Source: Aedes albopictus (taxonomy: Eukaryota; Arthropoda; Insecta; Diptera; Culicidae). Taken from it: 64,000 bases of DNA. The DNA is taken from NCBI RefSeq assembly GCF_035046485.1, contig NC_085138.1:87717228-87781227 (forward strand), in the 5' to 3' direction. Below the pieces are notes generated by a model that saw only the letters and a program-made list of their open reading frames with translations, was not told where the DNA came from and made no database searches. Of this stretch, positions 32,350 through 42,658 are shown piece by piece. Position 1 is the stretch's first letter. Every line of letters begins with the position of its first letter. Both the position numbers and the translations under genes were made by a program.

Positions 32350-32515
32350 GGCGCCATCCACAAATTACGTAACGCTCTAGGGGAAGGGGGGGAGTACGGC
32401 CGAGCGTTACGGCCCATACAAAAATTTTAGGATTTTCATACAAAAAAGCGTTACGGAGTGGGGAGGGGGGTCGAAAATTGTCAATTTTAGCGTTACGTAA
32501 TAAATGGATGTTGCC
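32350..32515. mobile_element. MITE with TAA duplication
   Basis: 166 bp, imperfect 27-bp TIRs starting GGCGCCATCCAC and GGCAACATCCAT and converging on TTACGTAACGCT. TSD TAA at 32347-32349 and 32516-32518, compatible with PIF/Harbinger-type elements. Confidence 0.85.
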
Positions 32516-32561
32516 TAATGCAGAGGTATGGGAAAGTGAAGCGTACCGTGCGTGAGCGATT

Positions 32562-32728
32562 GGGGCTGTCCATAAACCACGTGGTCATTTTTTTGGAACT
32601 TTTCAAACCGCCCCCCCCACCCCCCGCGTGGTCATTGATCCATACAATTTTTTTTATTTGTCCATACAAAATGGTCATTGGCCGACCCCCCCCCCCCCCT
32701 CATGACCACGTGGTTTATGGACAGCCCC
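32562..32728. mobile_element. MITE with ATT duplication and perfect TIRs
   Basis: 167 bp with perfect TIRs of at least 20 bp beginning GGGGCTGTCCATAAACCACG, flanked by ATT (32559-32561, 32729-32731). C-rich interior runs. Non-coding. Confidence 0.88.
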
Positions 32729-32957
32729 ATTCCCGGTAGAATGTGAACTGGACATGTTCACTGGTGTTCGTGGTATTTACATGGACATTGAGAAAGAGAT
32801 TCCTGATATTCTCTATTTCCGCAATCGGAAAGGTAGAATATACTACGAAAGAGTAACACTGAAGTGTTTTGCCTGCAAGTCAGATACGCATTTAAAGAAA
32901 AGTTGCCCAGTGCGAGAACGACAGTGCGCGAAAGCGCAGAAGCAGCCAACGGCATAA

Positions 32958-33326
32958 CAAAAAAAATAGAAGAATTGGCTCCGTAAAGTGTAACACACGC
33001 CTGAGCCTACCAAATAGATAAACTAGTAAAAAAATATTACCGCTTCGGCTTTGCAGGTCATCTACTTACATTACCACACGATGCAAACAAATTGTACCAG
33101 AGGTTACTTGGGTTCAATGTGCATCTCACGCGCTTTGTCATAAATTTGTCGTCCATCAATTGCAGCAACCCCCCTCCCAAGAAATCATACAATTATCATG
33201 CATTTCAAATTATTTTAAATGAAAGTTGGAGACAGTAGCATTTTCAATCACTTAGCTTGATTGCTTTCAAAGTAATCCGTAAAAACAATTGCACTCGTCA
33301 TAGCTGTATCTCTACGAGTACAGCTA
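32958..33326. other. Upstream flank of the IR gene
   Basis: No gene. It holds the presumed promoter region of the receptor that follows. No TATA box stood out at the expected distance from the initiator. Confidence 0.5.
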
Positions 33327-33332
33327 TCAGTC
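33327..33332 (+). promoter_or_regulatory. Candidate initiator (TCAGTC)
   Basis: Matches the arthropod initiator TCAKTY and lies 21 bp (A to A) upstream of the preferred ATG at 33350. A start here would exclude the ATG at 33257. The receptor gene on the minus strand has the same spacing. Confidence 0.4.
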
Positions 33333-33349
33333 AACTATACGAATTTAGC

Positions 33350-35053
33350 ATGTACGACAGCATAAAACAAGTGATATTTTTCTCATTTTGCATTTATCTT
33401 GTCACTGGAAATGTGCTGTCCGAACAACTGCTACAATACACTATTTTAGTGATTAAGCACTACGAACGAACTTCTGGATGGTTTAGGTGTGTAATCTACG
33501 ATCTGTCAGCTGGAACCGATAATGGCTGGATTGGAGAACTGCTGTCATCACCCCAGCTGAGAAATGTGGCTAGATACGTTCTAGATGAAAAATTTCTCTT
33601 TAAGTTTGAATATTTTCGTCCTAAGCCATCCCTAACGATTGTCTACGTTGGAGACCGGTATCTAATTCCTTCACAAGTGCCTGATTATGTCAGACTTTTC
33701 TTTGGCTTTCTGGATACTAATTCTCCTCTAATGGTACTGCTGAACACCGAAAACTACAGAGCATTCCAAGGCATTGGGAATGTTTTGGCTATTGGACAGT
33801 TCGACAAGATCACCTATGTTGGAACGAAAATGAAACGAGTAATCCAAATGGGTCTATATGGAATGGCGAAACGAGTGATGGCATATTTTCCTCACCCGAA
33901 GGATTTGATTCGCAGTTTTGTTCGCAACACTCATGGACATCACGTTGGCGTCACTTGCTCCATTCAACCATGGTACCCAGCGGAAATGTGGGCCATCCAA
34001 ACGGCCAAATTCTTGAACACAAGTTTGAAGTTCTACCCGAATGTTTGCGCTAAAGCTGCATCGCCATCTGACTGTGTATACAAATTGTTTTATAACGGCT
34101 ACGTAGACATATCATTGGATCATAATGACGCAACGTACTATTTGTTGGTATACTTCAGAATGCTCTTCAACGTGATTCCCATTTCTCGCATGATTTTGGT
34201 ACCGCAAGGCAGACCGTACAATGCGGTTGAAATGTTCACGAAACCTTTCGCATGGGAAACTTGGGCTGTGCTGTTGCTGACGCTGATATTGATCGAAATC
34301 ATAAGCTTGATCTTTCCGAGCCTCTATAAAAACGATCCGATATTGCTGATGGTGTGTGGATTCGAAAGGTACAATTTGCACCGCGCCAGTACAAAAGAAA
34401 AGGTTTCGTTGTTGCCCATGATAATATTCTTCTTCCTTATGTTCAACGCATATGGGACGAAAATTATTGCCTTCATGACGGACAAACCTTCCGTCGGAAA
34501 CATCAAAACCCTGAATGAGCTGGCGAAATCGGGAATCAAAATTACAGCTGACCTCAAAATCGATTCTCGTTTGGCAAACGATAGCCTCCTAGGATCTCTG
34601 ATGATTCACAAACCCATCAGCGAAGACAATTTGCTCCTGGATGGTGAGCATGCTCATCTGAGCTCCAACTTGGAGGCATCTTTTCTGGTGACACTAAGTC
34701 GAAACTATGACTTCAAATTGCAACGACCTAAGTACGTGGTCATCAACGAACACAAATCAACCTTCGTTGTCACCTACTATATTGGACTGAAGAGTCCGTT
34801 CGCCGAGACATTCTACTACACGCAGAAGGTGTTTTTCGAAGCAGGGCTGCTCGACTTCTGGCAGGATAAATTGATGAACATCGTAGCGGTCAAAGATAGA
34901 ACATTGTTCAATGGGGACGAAGTTTATAGTTCCGGAATGCTGTCATTTGATGAGCTAATTTCGAACTGGATTGTTTTGGCGATTGGTTTACTAGCGAGCC
35001 TTATTGTACTTGTTGTTGAGTTTTTGATACAATTCTTGACATCGATGAAATGA
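33350..35053 (+). CDS. Divergent ionotropic receptor (chemosensory ion channel)
   Basis: Intronless, 567 residues from the Met at 33350 (MYDSIKQV). An upstream in-frame ATG at 33257 would add 31 polar residues and hide the hydrophobic signal peptide IFFSFCIYLVTG, so I prefer 33350. After an extracellular N-terminal part (about 20-300, with LTIVYVGDRYLIPS and FDKITYVGTK) comes the channel: VPQGRPYNAVEMF, membrane helix 1 (WAVLLLTLILIEIISLIF, near 306), pore and second helix (LLPMIIFFFLMFNAYGTKIIAFM, near 355), the second ligand-lobe sequence, and a last helix near 541 (WIVLAIGLLASLIVLVVEF). This is the iGluR/IR topology; insect divergent IRs are commonly single-exon and linked to taste. Ligand unknown. 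Closest relative here is the pseudogene at 15293-22206. A polyadenylation signal lies near 35096. Confidence 0.88.
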   Translation: MYDSIKQVIFFSFCIYLVTGNVLSEQLLQYTILVIKHYERTSGWFRCVIYDLSAGTDNGWIGELLSSPQLRNVARYVLDEKFLFKFEYFRPKPSLTIVYVGDRYLIPSQVPDYVRLFFGFLDTNSPLMVLLNTENYRAFQGIGNVLAIGQFDKITYVGTKMKRVIQMGLYGMAKRVMAYFPHPKDLIRSFVRNTHGHHVGVTCSIQPWYPAEMWAIQTAKFLNTSLKFYPNVCAKAASPSDCVYKLFYNGYVDISLDHNDATYYLLVYFRMLFNVIPISRMILVPQGRPYNAVEMFTKPFAWETWAVLLLTLILIEIISLIFPSLYKNDPILLMVCGFERYNLHRASTKEKVSLLPMIIFFFLMFNAYGTKIIAFMTDKPSVGNIKTLNELAKSGIKITADLKIDSRLANDSLLGSLMIHKPISEDNLLLDGEHAHLSSNLEASFLVTLSRNYDFKLQRPKYVVINEHKSTFVVTYYIGLKSPFAETFYYTQKVFFEAGLLDFWQDKLMNIVAVKDRTLFNGDEVYSSGMLSFDELISNWIVLAIGLLASLIVLVVEFLIQFLTSMK

Positions 35054-35095
35054 AGATATACTGTTTTAATGGTAAGGTTCACAATAATGTGAATG

Positions 35096-35101
35096 AATAA
35101 A
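35096..35101 (+). terminator. Polyadenylation signal
   Basis: AATAAA about 45 bp after the receptor stop codon. Confidence 0.6.
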
Positions 35102-35149
35102 ATAATAACCTGTAGAAAGTATCCTCAATACAAAGGTTAAACAGCCCAG

Positions 35150-35480
35150 AGGCTTAACTGAAGAAATACTTGAGGGAACTCCTGTTGAAATTACTGAAGG
35201 AAACGTGGGATGCATCTCTGAATCCTGCTGAAACTACTGAGATCCCTGAAGGAACTTTTTGATACTTGGTTGGGATACGACTGGAATGATTTTTCTTCGG
35301 AATGTTAGCTTTGCAATCTTTTGGGTGCAAAGCCAACATTCCGGAGGAACTTTTTGAGCAATCCCAGGAAAAACTACTGTACTGCAGGAACTCGAAGGAA
35401 CTCCTGGATTAATCCCTGGAAGAACTTCTGTAGGAATTCCTAAAGGAAATCTTAGAGAAATCCCTAAAAGAACTAATGAA
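35150..35480 (+). repeat. Degenerate GGAACTCCTG-type minisatellite
   Basis: Loosely repeated 12-15-bp units such as GAAGGAACTCCTGG and TAGGAATTCCTAAAGGAA. Same family as the large arrays after 48300, but strongly decayed. It begins about 100 bp after the receptor stop. A short perfect inverted repeat (GGAATGTTAGCTTTGCA and its partner, 35299-35345) lies inside. Confidence 0.7.
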
Positions 35481-35609
35481 AGATAAATATTCACACTTCT
35501 GATGTTAGAGCATCAAAACAAAGAAGAAAAAATGCTAAGAAACGAGGCTCACCCTTAACATTGTTTCACCCTTGTTGGAAGCTAGAAAAACATCCGAAGG
35601 GATGAAATA

Positions 35610-37213
35610 CAGTGACAGACATTCGTTTAGCCGAGAACAAAAAAAGTGTCAGGAAACTCATACACAAGATTTTATGATAAAACTTTTTTATCGTAGTAAT
35701 AGTATATCTAGTACAGTTTTATAAAAATGTGATACATTAAACACTGATACTAATACACTGAAACAAAACCGAGGGGAAAAACCCTTCAAATTCCATTTGT
35801 TGCCTAGACATTCGTTTAGCCGAGGTAAATGAAAAATTGGTTTTCAATAGATTTTTTGCAATTTCGTGAGTATATTTCGAGAACATACTCCAAGGCATTT
35901 AGTTTATGACGTGTTAGCAAGATATTTGACCTTAAAAGATTATTTATTTGTGAAATTCAGAGAAATATTATAAAAAAAAATGTCCCGATAAGGAGAAGCG
36001 ACGATAAACAAATTTATTTAAGAAAACTGATTTCTGTAAACACTCAAACGTAGGCTAGATTAGCAGTTTTGAAAATATGGCACAGAATTATTGTCAGAAA
36101 TGTTCAAATTATTGCATAAAATGTCATGAAAAAAATAAGTATATTGGTTTTTGGTTGGTTAAACTTAAAAATGGAATTGATAAAATCTAAAATAAATAGT
36201 TCTGCATTGAAATAAATACGTGCCCTAATGCCTGTGGAGTATACCTGTTTGATACTACCATTACTAAATGAGTTAGAAGACTGCAAAGTGAAAGAACTGC
36301 AAGAAGTGTCAGATTTTGTGTACCCTGTTTATTCAAAAGCAGATGCTCATACAAAAAGGCAAGATTTGGTTAAATAATTGGCTTATTTCATTCAATCTGA
36401 AGAAATATATTATAAATGAGACTTAGTTGTGAACCACATTCATTTATAACATGATTTATTTGCAAAGAATGTCTAAATTATGAAACAAGTAGTTCATGCT
36501 AGAAATTTGAATACTTTCGGTGCCATTTCTCGAAATATGAGCCGTCCAATGTATATTATTTCAGCCAGAATACAGTCTAGAAGATATTGGGAGCTATTAG
36601 AAGACGTAATAGTAGTAAACGCTGTGATTTATGCAAGTGAAGCCATCATATTTCATCAAAACAGTACTTAAATACGTGATTTTTTGATGGTTTGTGTTAT
36701 TTTTTTCTGTTAAAAACGTTGTTTTTCGCAAAATTTCAACCTGCTTTGGTCATGAAACTTTCATTAGATTCTTTTGAAACACTTCCGATAAAAATAACTA
36801 CATTAAATATCAATTGAGAAACATTTAAAATATTATGACATATTTATATGAGATGCAGGCAACACATCCAAAATCGATCTAATCCATAATTTACAAGTCG
36901 ATCTATAATGCAGATCACCATACAAAATGACATTGTTGGATATTTTTCGAAATTTGATAGTTTTTTATTATGGAATTCTAAAAATTTTACAATTTGGCGA
37001 AACGAATGTCTAGGCAAAAAATGACATTTGAAGGGTTTTTACCCTCGTTTTTGTTTCAGTGTATATGTAAGTGTGATGTATCACATTTTTATAAAACAGT
37101 ACTAGATATAGTATCACTACGATAAAAAAGTTTTATCATAAAATCTTTTGTATGAGTTTCCTGGCACTATTTTGAAAAATTTTTACCCTCGGCTAAACGA
37201 ATGTCTATCACTG
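35610..37213 (+). mobile_element. Decayed Tc1/mariner-type transposon
   Basis: 1604 bp, termini CAGTGACAGACATTCG / complement of CAGTGATAGACATTCG, flanked by TA (35608-35609, 37214-37215). The inverted repeats are about 210-220 bp long (35610-35830 and 37003-37213). A second GACATTCGTTTAGCC motif lies at each inner arm end, so each arm carries the terminal motif twice. The CAGTG start, TA target and transposase relic agree on the Tc1/mariner superfamily. Confidence 0.82.
36480..36671 (+). pseudogene. Tc1-like transposase fragment
   Basis: The frame reads NTFGAISRNMSRPMYIISA, then RRYWELLEDVI and IIFHQNST. This parallels the Tc1 segment around the second catalytic Asp (VWGAISRNG, MYII, YxExLEDVL, IFQQDNA), but the second Asp is replaced in HQNST. 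Surrounding frames carry stops, and no intact N-terminal DNA-binding part was found. It is a dead transposase gene. Confidence 0.6.
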
Positions 37214-37215
37214 TA

Positions 37216-38379
37216 GAGCACAAGCACAAGCATTCTCTTTTCCTTACATTTCCCTTCAATGGTCAAACTAGAGCCTTTCTATGTTTTAAATGCAGGACGA
37301 TACTGGATTGGTCAAAGGGAAAAGGTTAACAAAAAGGTCGTTATTGTGAGAAGCGAATCGCCTTGACGCGGTCGAGGGTGCAAGAATTCACACCGTCCCA
37401 CATTGGATGACCTTTTTCTCCTCCAAGGGTTCGGACTTAATTTGTCTCATCGGGGATGAATTGAACAATGACCTTTGATTTTTTTTTCGCTTATGAATGT
37501 TCAGATTCTCATGGGACAATTTTATTAGGTTATCAGAGCTTTTAGGCAATTTGATTCCGGTAGCACTACGAGTGTAGAGGCTTTCGGAAAATACATTTCT
37601 TAGAATCGGAAGATTTTAATCGGAATTTGATTATTTAAATAAGCGTTAATTTTTTTTAGAGCTCAGTATCTATCATCAACCAACATCAACCAACATCCAC
37701 CAACATCACAAGTAGGTGCAAACTGCAAGTGCCATAACAACCCGACGCGAGAAGTATGTATGGGAAAATGGGTGTTTTCCGCAAATTATGACAATTGCTC
37801 TCAGGAAGTAGCAATTGGACCTCGCTGTGACACGGTAACCGGTCGTTCGCGGTCCGGTTCTCCCCGCCTAGCGTTCGCTGTTCTGTACACACTGCAATGA
37901 ACTGAATGCAAGTCAGACGAGGAGGAAAAAAAAATCAACAGCCACCAGTCAGAGGTTTCCTGAGCAGACGGGCAGATAAGAAATGTGGATAGAAACATAT
38001 AGTAGGTATAACTGGGTGCATTGCATTGCTTGGGGGGTCGAAACATAATTTCGTTTTTTGTGTGGGGAAAAATGTAAGTAACCTACATATCTATTGGGCA
38101 TGGGCATAAATGTATGCTTTCCATTTTCCCTGTTATTCACAGTCACACAAAATTTTAATAATTTTTGAAAAAAGACAAGAGCACCGTCTTCAGCCAGAGG
38201 CTGTACAGGCTAAATGAAACTTTACACTAGACAATGGAGATGTCACACATTACAAAAATACTAGAAAGAAACATTTCTAGCGAAAAATTCCATCACTCGG
38301 ATCGAGAATCGAATCCTCCTCCCATGGCATGGGGATCAAGGATTCAACGGTCTTCAGCGGTGTGCAAAAGAACGATATA
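37216..38379. other. No gene recognised
   Basis: Contains a short CAACCAACATC tandem (about 37676-37705), an A-rich stretch near 37925-37935 and a tRNA-like snippet (GGATCGAGAATCGAATCC, near 38299-38316) that may be a SINE scrap. No ORF with a domain. Confidence 0.45.
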
Positions 38380-39121
38380 TGGCTTTTTCAGTACTGGGCA
38401 CCCACAGTGGTGCAGAGGGCCGCATTGAATGATCTGCATCCTGGACGATTGCCAGCCATCGCATTGACCTGTGACCAGGCCAAATTTCTATAGACTTCTA
38501 TAGGCTTGATTTCGTTATTGAGGCTGCGTCTCCATGAGCCTCTGGGTCTGCCTCTGTTGCAATGTCCTCTACTTCTTCTTCTTTATGGCTCTATGTCCCC
38601 ACTGGGACAAAGCCTGCCTTGCTTCAACTTAGTGTTCTTTAAGCATAACTGTGGACAGTGATTAATAGAAGGGCTTTCTATGCCTGTCATTGCATGAATT
38701 TATATATTGTGAGGCATGTACAATGATTCACTATGCCCAAGGAGTCCTGAAATTTTTCCCGACCTGAACGGGAATCGAACCCGTCGTCTCCGGATTGACG
38801 ATCCATAGCCTTAACCACTAGGCTAACTGGAGACCCAGTGATGTCCTGCGGGGTTCCAATCGAACGCTTGCTTGCAGATTTCGTTTCCGCCCCTAGGTAG
38901 AACCGACCCACCCACACTTTCGCTCCCAAATTTTTGCCGTTGAGTGTTCTCCACTGATACACATCAGGTTTCACTGGCCAACAGCAGCACAGATTTCACG
39001 TTCGAGTTGAAAATTCAGATTTTGGTGCGTCGACTGATCTGCTTGTTTTTCTATACATTTCTTAAACTCGCAAAAGCAGCCCTCGCCTTCTTGATCCGTG
39101 CACCTATGTTGATCTTGGTGC
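38380..39121 (-). pseudogene. Old LINE, C-terminal part (interrupted)
   Basis: Minus-strand frames give GARIKKARAAFASL, KNKQISRRTK, NSNVKSVLLL, QWRTLNGKNLGAKVWVGR and, beyond the Feilai SINE, a GRPRGSWRRSL-type tail. This is the end of a LINE reverse transcriptase protein whose upstream half lies at 42659-44370. Stops and frame changes are present. The two halves are separated by the hAT MITE 39122-42650 with its R1 passenger. Confidence 0.75.
38569..38840 (-). mobile_element. Feilai: Feilai SINE
   Basis: On the minus strand it starts with a tRNA-like head, GGGTCTCCAGTTAGCC, A-box region TAGTGGTTAAGGC, and B box GGTTCGATTCCC (38762-38835). A Feilai body follows (CAATATATAAATTCATGCAA, TAAGTTGAAGCAAGGCAGGC, CCAGTGGGGACATAGAGCC), ending in the AAG repeat tail seen as CTTCTTCTTCTT at 38572-38583. 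Short TSD ATGTCCT at 38562-38568 and 38841-38847. I recognise this as the Feilai family described from Aedes aegypti. It is inserted in the old LINE. Confidence 0.88.
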
Positions 39122-39177
39122 CAGAGATGACAGATATACAGATTTTGGACCTTCTATACAGCCAAGCCTGAACCACT

Positions 39178-40030
39178 GTGATGCGGCTCAGCAACTGCTT
39201 TGTCAGGCAGTTTCTGAGTGGGAGACGGATATCGCCATCATATCGGACCCATACCGAGTACCCGCCGGCAACGGCAACTGGGTCGCGGATGGGACCAGAA
39301 AAATGGCGGCGATATGGACGACGGGTAACACCCCGTTCAGGAGTTGGTGTCTACTACCTATGAGGGCTTCGTGGTCGCCAAAGTAAACGGGGTCTTCTTC
39401 TGTAGCTGTTATGCGCCTCCGCGGTGGCCGATCGAGCAGTTCACGCAAATGCTGGACCGCTTAACGACCGTGCTAACAGCGCGAAGGCCGGTGGTAATAG
39501 CGGGCGACTTTAATGCCTGGGCCGTGGAATGGGGAAGCCGTTTCACGAACCAGCGGGGTCAGATCCTGCTAGAAACACTGGCCATCTTAGATGTCGACTT
39601 GGCTAATGTCGGTACCAAGAGTACCTTTAGTCGAAACGGAGCGGAGTCAATTATTGACGTGACCTTTTGTAGTCCTGGCCTAACAAGTAGTTTGAACTGG
39701 AGAGTAGATGATGGCTACACTCACAGCGACCACCTGGCGGTTCGCTACAGTATCGACTACAATAACAGCAGACAGCGGATAGAAGAAGAGGCGGCTAGGC
39801 CAAGGCCAAGCCCTCGCAGGTGGAAGACATCATACTTCGACGAAGGGGTATTTAGGGAGGCGCTCCGCCGTGAGCGAAACTTAATCGGTTTAGACGGCGA
39901 CGAGCTGGTAGCGGTGCTCTCACGTGCGTGTGATGCGACCATGCATAGGCGAGTCCACCCTAGAAATGGGAGGCCACCGGCTTACTGGTGGACCGACGCG
40001 ATTGCGGACCTGCGCCGCGCCTGCCTACGG
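39178..40030 (+). pseudogene. R1-clade endonuclease fragment
   Basis: APE endonuclease, C-terminal two thirds. A first frame gives AIISDPYRVPAGNGNWVADG, then a frame change near 39345 leads to SCYAPPRWPIEQF, the GDFNAWAVEWGS box and YTHSDHLAVRY (catalytic SDH). These motifs are highly specific for R1-clade LINEs. At about 40030 (WWTDAIADLRRACLR) the frame breaks and some 150 codons of linker are lost compared with complete members. The product is not functional. Confidence 0.82.
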
Positions 40031-41595
40031 GGAAACCACCCGGAGACCCGTCGGCATATAGACCAATATGCTTGATTGACACGGCGGGGAAGGTGCTCGA
40101 AAAGATCATCCTCAATAGAATGTTGCGGTTCACCGAGGGCGAAAATGGTCTTTCGAGTAACCAGTACGGCTTCCGGAAGGGGAGGTCCACCGTAGACGCT
40201 ATCTTGTCGGTTACAAAAACCGCCGAGAAAGCACTCGAGCCTAAGAGGAGGGGAATTCGCTTTTGCGCGGTAGTGACTCTGGATGTAAGGAATGCGTTGA
40301 ATAGCGCCAGCTGGTCTGCTATTGCCGATGCGCTCTTGCGTCTGGGGATACCGGAGTACCTGTACAAGATTCTCGGAAGTTACTTTCAGAATCGTGTACT
40401 AGTCTACGACACGGAGGTGGGTCGGAAGTGCTTTCACATAACCTCAGGAGTCCCGCAAGGTTCCATCCTGGGTCCGGTGTTATGGAATGTCATGTACGAC
40501 GAGGTGTTGAGGTTAGAGTATCCAGTGGGAGTGGTGATTGTCGGATTTGCCGACGACATTACGCTCGAAGTCTACGGTGAAACGATCGAGGAGGTAAAGT
40601 TGACTACCAACCACTCGATCAAGGTTGTGGAGGCGTGGATGCGGTCCAGGAAACTGGAGCTGGCTCACCACAAGACAGAGGTTACGGTTGTTAACAACCT
40701 GAAGTCGGAGCAGCAGACGGAGATCAGTGTAGGAGACTGTACTATCCTGTCAAAGCGCTCCGTCAAACACTTGGGCGTGATGATCGACGATAAGCTTACC
40801 TTCGGTAGCCACGTCGATTATGCCTGTAAAAGAGCCCCCACAGCTATTGCGGCACTGTCCCGGATGATGTCCAATAGCTCTGCGGTGTACGCCAGTAAGC
40901 GCAAGCTTCTGGCTAGTGTTGCTACATCCATACTTAGGTATGGCGGCCCGGCGTGGGGCACCGCGCTAAGTAATAAATGCTACCGACGGAAGCTGGAAAG
41001 TACTTACAGGCTTATGTGCCTGAGGGTTGCGAGCGCGTACCGTACCGTGTCACACGACGCTCTCTGCGTCATTACTGGTATGGTGCCTATCAGCATTCTT
41101 ATCAGTGAGGACATGGAGTGCTTCGAAATGCGCGGCACAAGAGGCATACGCAGGACTGTCAGGATGGCCTCTATGGTCAAATGGCAGCGCGCGTGGGACA
41201 GTTCCACCAAAGGAAGGTGGACCTATAGGTTGATACCGAGGGTAGATAGTTGGATTAATAGGCGCCATGGGGAAGTCACATTCCACCTGACACAGGTCCT
41301 TACAGGTCATGGTTGCTTCCGACAGTATCTACACCGTTTCGGGCATGCGGATTCTCCCGAATGCCCAGTGTGCAATGGTTTAGAGGAAACGGCGGAACAC
41401 GTTTTGTTCGTGTGCCCGCGTTTTCGCACAATGCGTGACCGCATGCTTGCCACATGCGGGGAGGACACAACTCCGGACAACTTGGTCCAGAGGATGTGTA
41501 GGGATGAGTTTGGCTGGAACGCCGTTTCAACGGCTATTACACACATCGTCTGGGAGCTACAGAGGAGGTGGCGCGTGGACTCGGAGAATGGCTAG
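40031..41595 (+). pseudogene. R1-clade reverse transcriptase
   Basis: The frame is open from 39988; homologous sequence begins after the deletion junction. It carries GDPSAYRPICLIDTAGKVLE, NQYGFRKGRSTVDAI, VVTLDVRNALNSASW (motif A), GVPQGSILGP, VGFADDITLEVYG with the FADD active site, HLGVMIDDKLTF, and a C-terminal CPVCNGLEETAEHVLFVC zinc-like cluster. The end of the protein is complete. The reverse transcriptase looks intact, but the upstream linker and endonuclease are damaged, so the copy is inactive. Codon use is richer in G and C than in the surrounding DNA. Confidence 0.85.
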
Positions 41596-42308
41596 TCCAG
41601 ATGCAGTACAAGAGGTGGTCCAGGGGTTCGGAGTCGGCTTCGTAGGTCATACCGGTGCCCTGCGGTCGAGATCGACCCTTACAACGATTAAGTGGCCGCG
41701 GAGAGGAAGTCCCGGTAGTGGTGCTGTCGTGGCGTCGGTCTACTGGGTTGGATCCGAGCCCGCGGTTGGAAAGGGGTCCCCGGCAAGGGTCGGGGTAGGT
41801 GAGATCCTGCTGTCTGCAACCTACGGGTGCATCTGATAGGGCCTGAAGGGTAGTGATACCCTTCCTTACGGGCAGGTCAGATCGGGTTGCACGTAGGCAT
41901 CAGTTCTTGATGTCCGCTCAGCAGTAGGGCGCGGGCGGGGTTGACCCTGCCCGCCTTCCGAGGACAAAGGGAGTGGCGAGGACCACTCGGGAAACTGGCT
42001 AAGCGCCTGCATGCTACCGTGATGGACTCTCCAAAGCGAGTCATCGATGTTCGTTGCTGCAGGCTACGCAGCTAACCTTGTGGGTGCGATGTGCACTAGC
42101 CCCTCTCTGAAGCAATACCTTCTTGGTGGTTCCGGAGAGACGTAGGGTTTGGCGACCATAGGAATGGTTTAGTGGGTACGAGGAGAGAGTAGTCCTGGAT
42201 TTTACTTTTGTTGTAGAAGACGGCCTGTCAGACCTACACTACCCTAACCTTCTGTTAGGGTGTCTGTTGAGCAGATTATCCTCCTATGGTTTAGAAGGAA
42301 AAAAAAAA
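41596..42308 (+). other. R1-clade 3' untranslated region
   Basis: G/C-rich non-coding tail of the R1 element, ending in the short A run before the second TSD copy. Confidence 0.7.
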
Positions 42309-42658
42309 TACAGCCAAGATGCAGAGTACAGAAAAATACAGATTTTCAAAATGTGATACAAATTTCTCCAGAAAGCATAAAATTTGAAGTTATTTTCAAT
42401 AAATTTAATGAAAACTTCACAAATTGCTGCTTAAACTTTGAAGAATTTATAAAAAAAAATGTGCATTCTCAAACATGTTTCAAAAAATAAATACCAGTAA
42501 AAATTAAAAAAAAAACATCAAAAAGTAGTATATTTTTATTAATTTCTATTGAAATCTAGAACTCTTGGTGTCTGTTATACCTTCAAATACAGCGATACAG
42601 AAAAAGCTGTATTGATACAGATTTTTGATAAACATAATCTGGCATCTCTGCTTGGTGC

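Larger units (their letters stand above)
32045..32957 (+). pseudogene. LINE ORF1 relic split by two MITEs
   Basis: Relative of the ORF1 at 16789-17811. The first part (to 32349) contains NGNKVAVRMSVAGNTRYVRVFDLPPEVSDADL, which parallels the region before RIFGLPPEVKDEQI in the intact protein. After the MITE at 32350-32515 comes MQRYGKVKRTVRERL, then a second MITE (32562-32728), then FTGVRGIYMDIEKEIP, GRIYYE and the zinc knuckle CFACKSDTHLKKSCP. No ORF2 follows, so the copy is 3'-truncated as well as interrupted. Protein divergence from the intact element is large, so it belongs to another family of the same clade. Confidence 0.8.
39167..42308 (+). mobile_element. R1-clade LINE, truncated and internally deleted
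   Basis: Flanked by TACAGCCAAG (39157-39166 and 42309-42318). 5'-truncated, with part of the endonuclease ORF, a deletion junction near 40030, the reverse transcriptase, a ~700-bp G/C-rich 3' UTR and a short A run at about 42299-42308. The insertion point is not the 28S rDNA target of classical R1, which fits the dispersed R1-clade families of mosquitoes. Confidence 0.82.
39122..42650. mobile_element. hAT-type MITE carrying an R1 insertion
   Basis: Termini CAGAGATGACAGAT and the complement of CAGAGATGCCAGAT, with an 8-bp TSD CTTGGTGC (39114-39121, 42651-42658) taken from the old LINE. Without the R1 passenger the element is about 375 bp and non-coding, with repeated ATACAGATTTTT motifs. Confidence 0.82.

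Noticed and set aside
33257..33349. N-terminal extension of the + strand receptor from the upstream ATG
   Set aside because: It would bury the signal peptide and lies upstream of the candidate initiator; the paralogue on the minus strand supports the downstream start.
37686..38146. Overlapping minus-strand frames as a small gene
   Set aside because: Three mutually overlapping frames without domain, signal peptide or conserved partner; no support for any of them.
38762..38835. tRNA-like sequence with good A and B boxes
   Set aside because: It is the head of a Feilai SINE with the SINE body, AAG tail and TSD; not a stand-alone tRNA gene.
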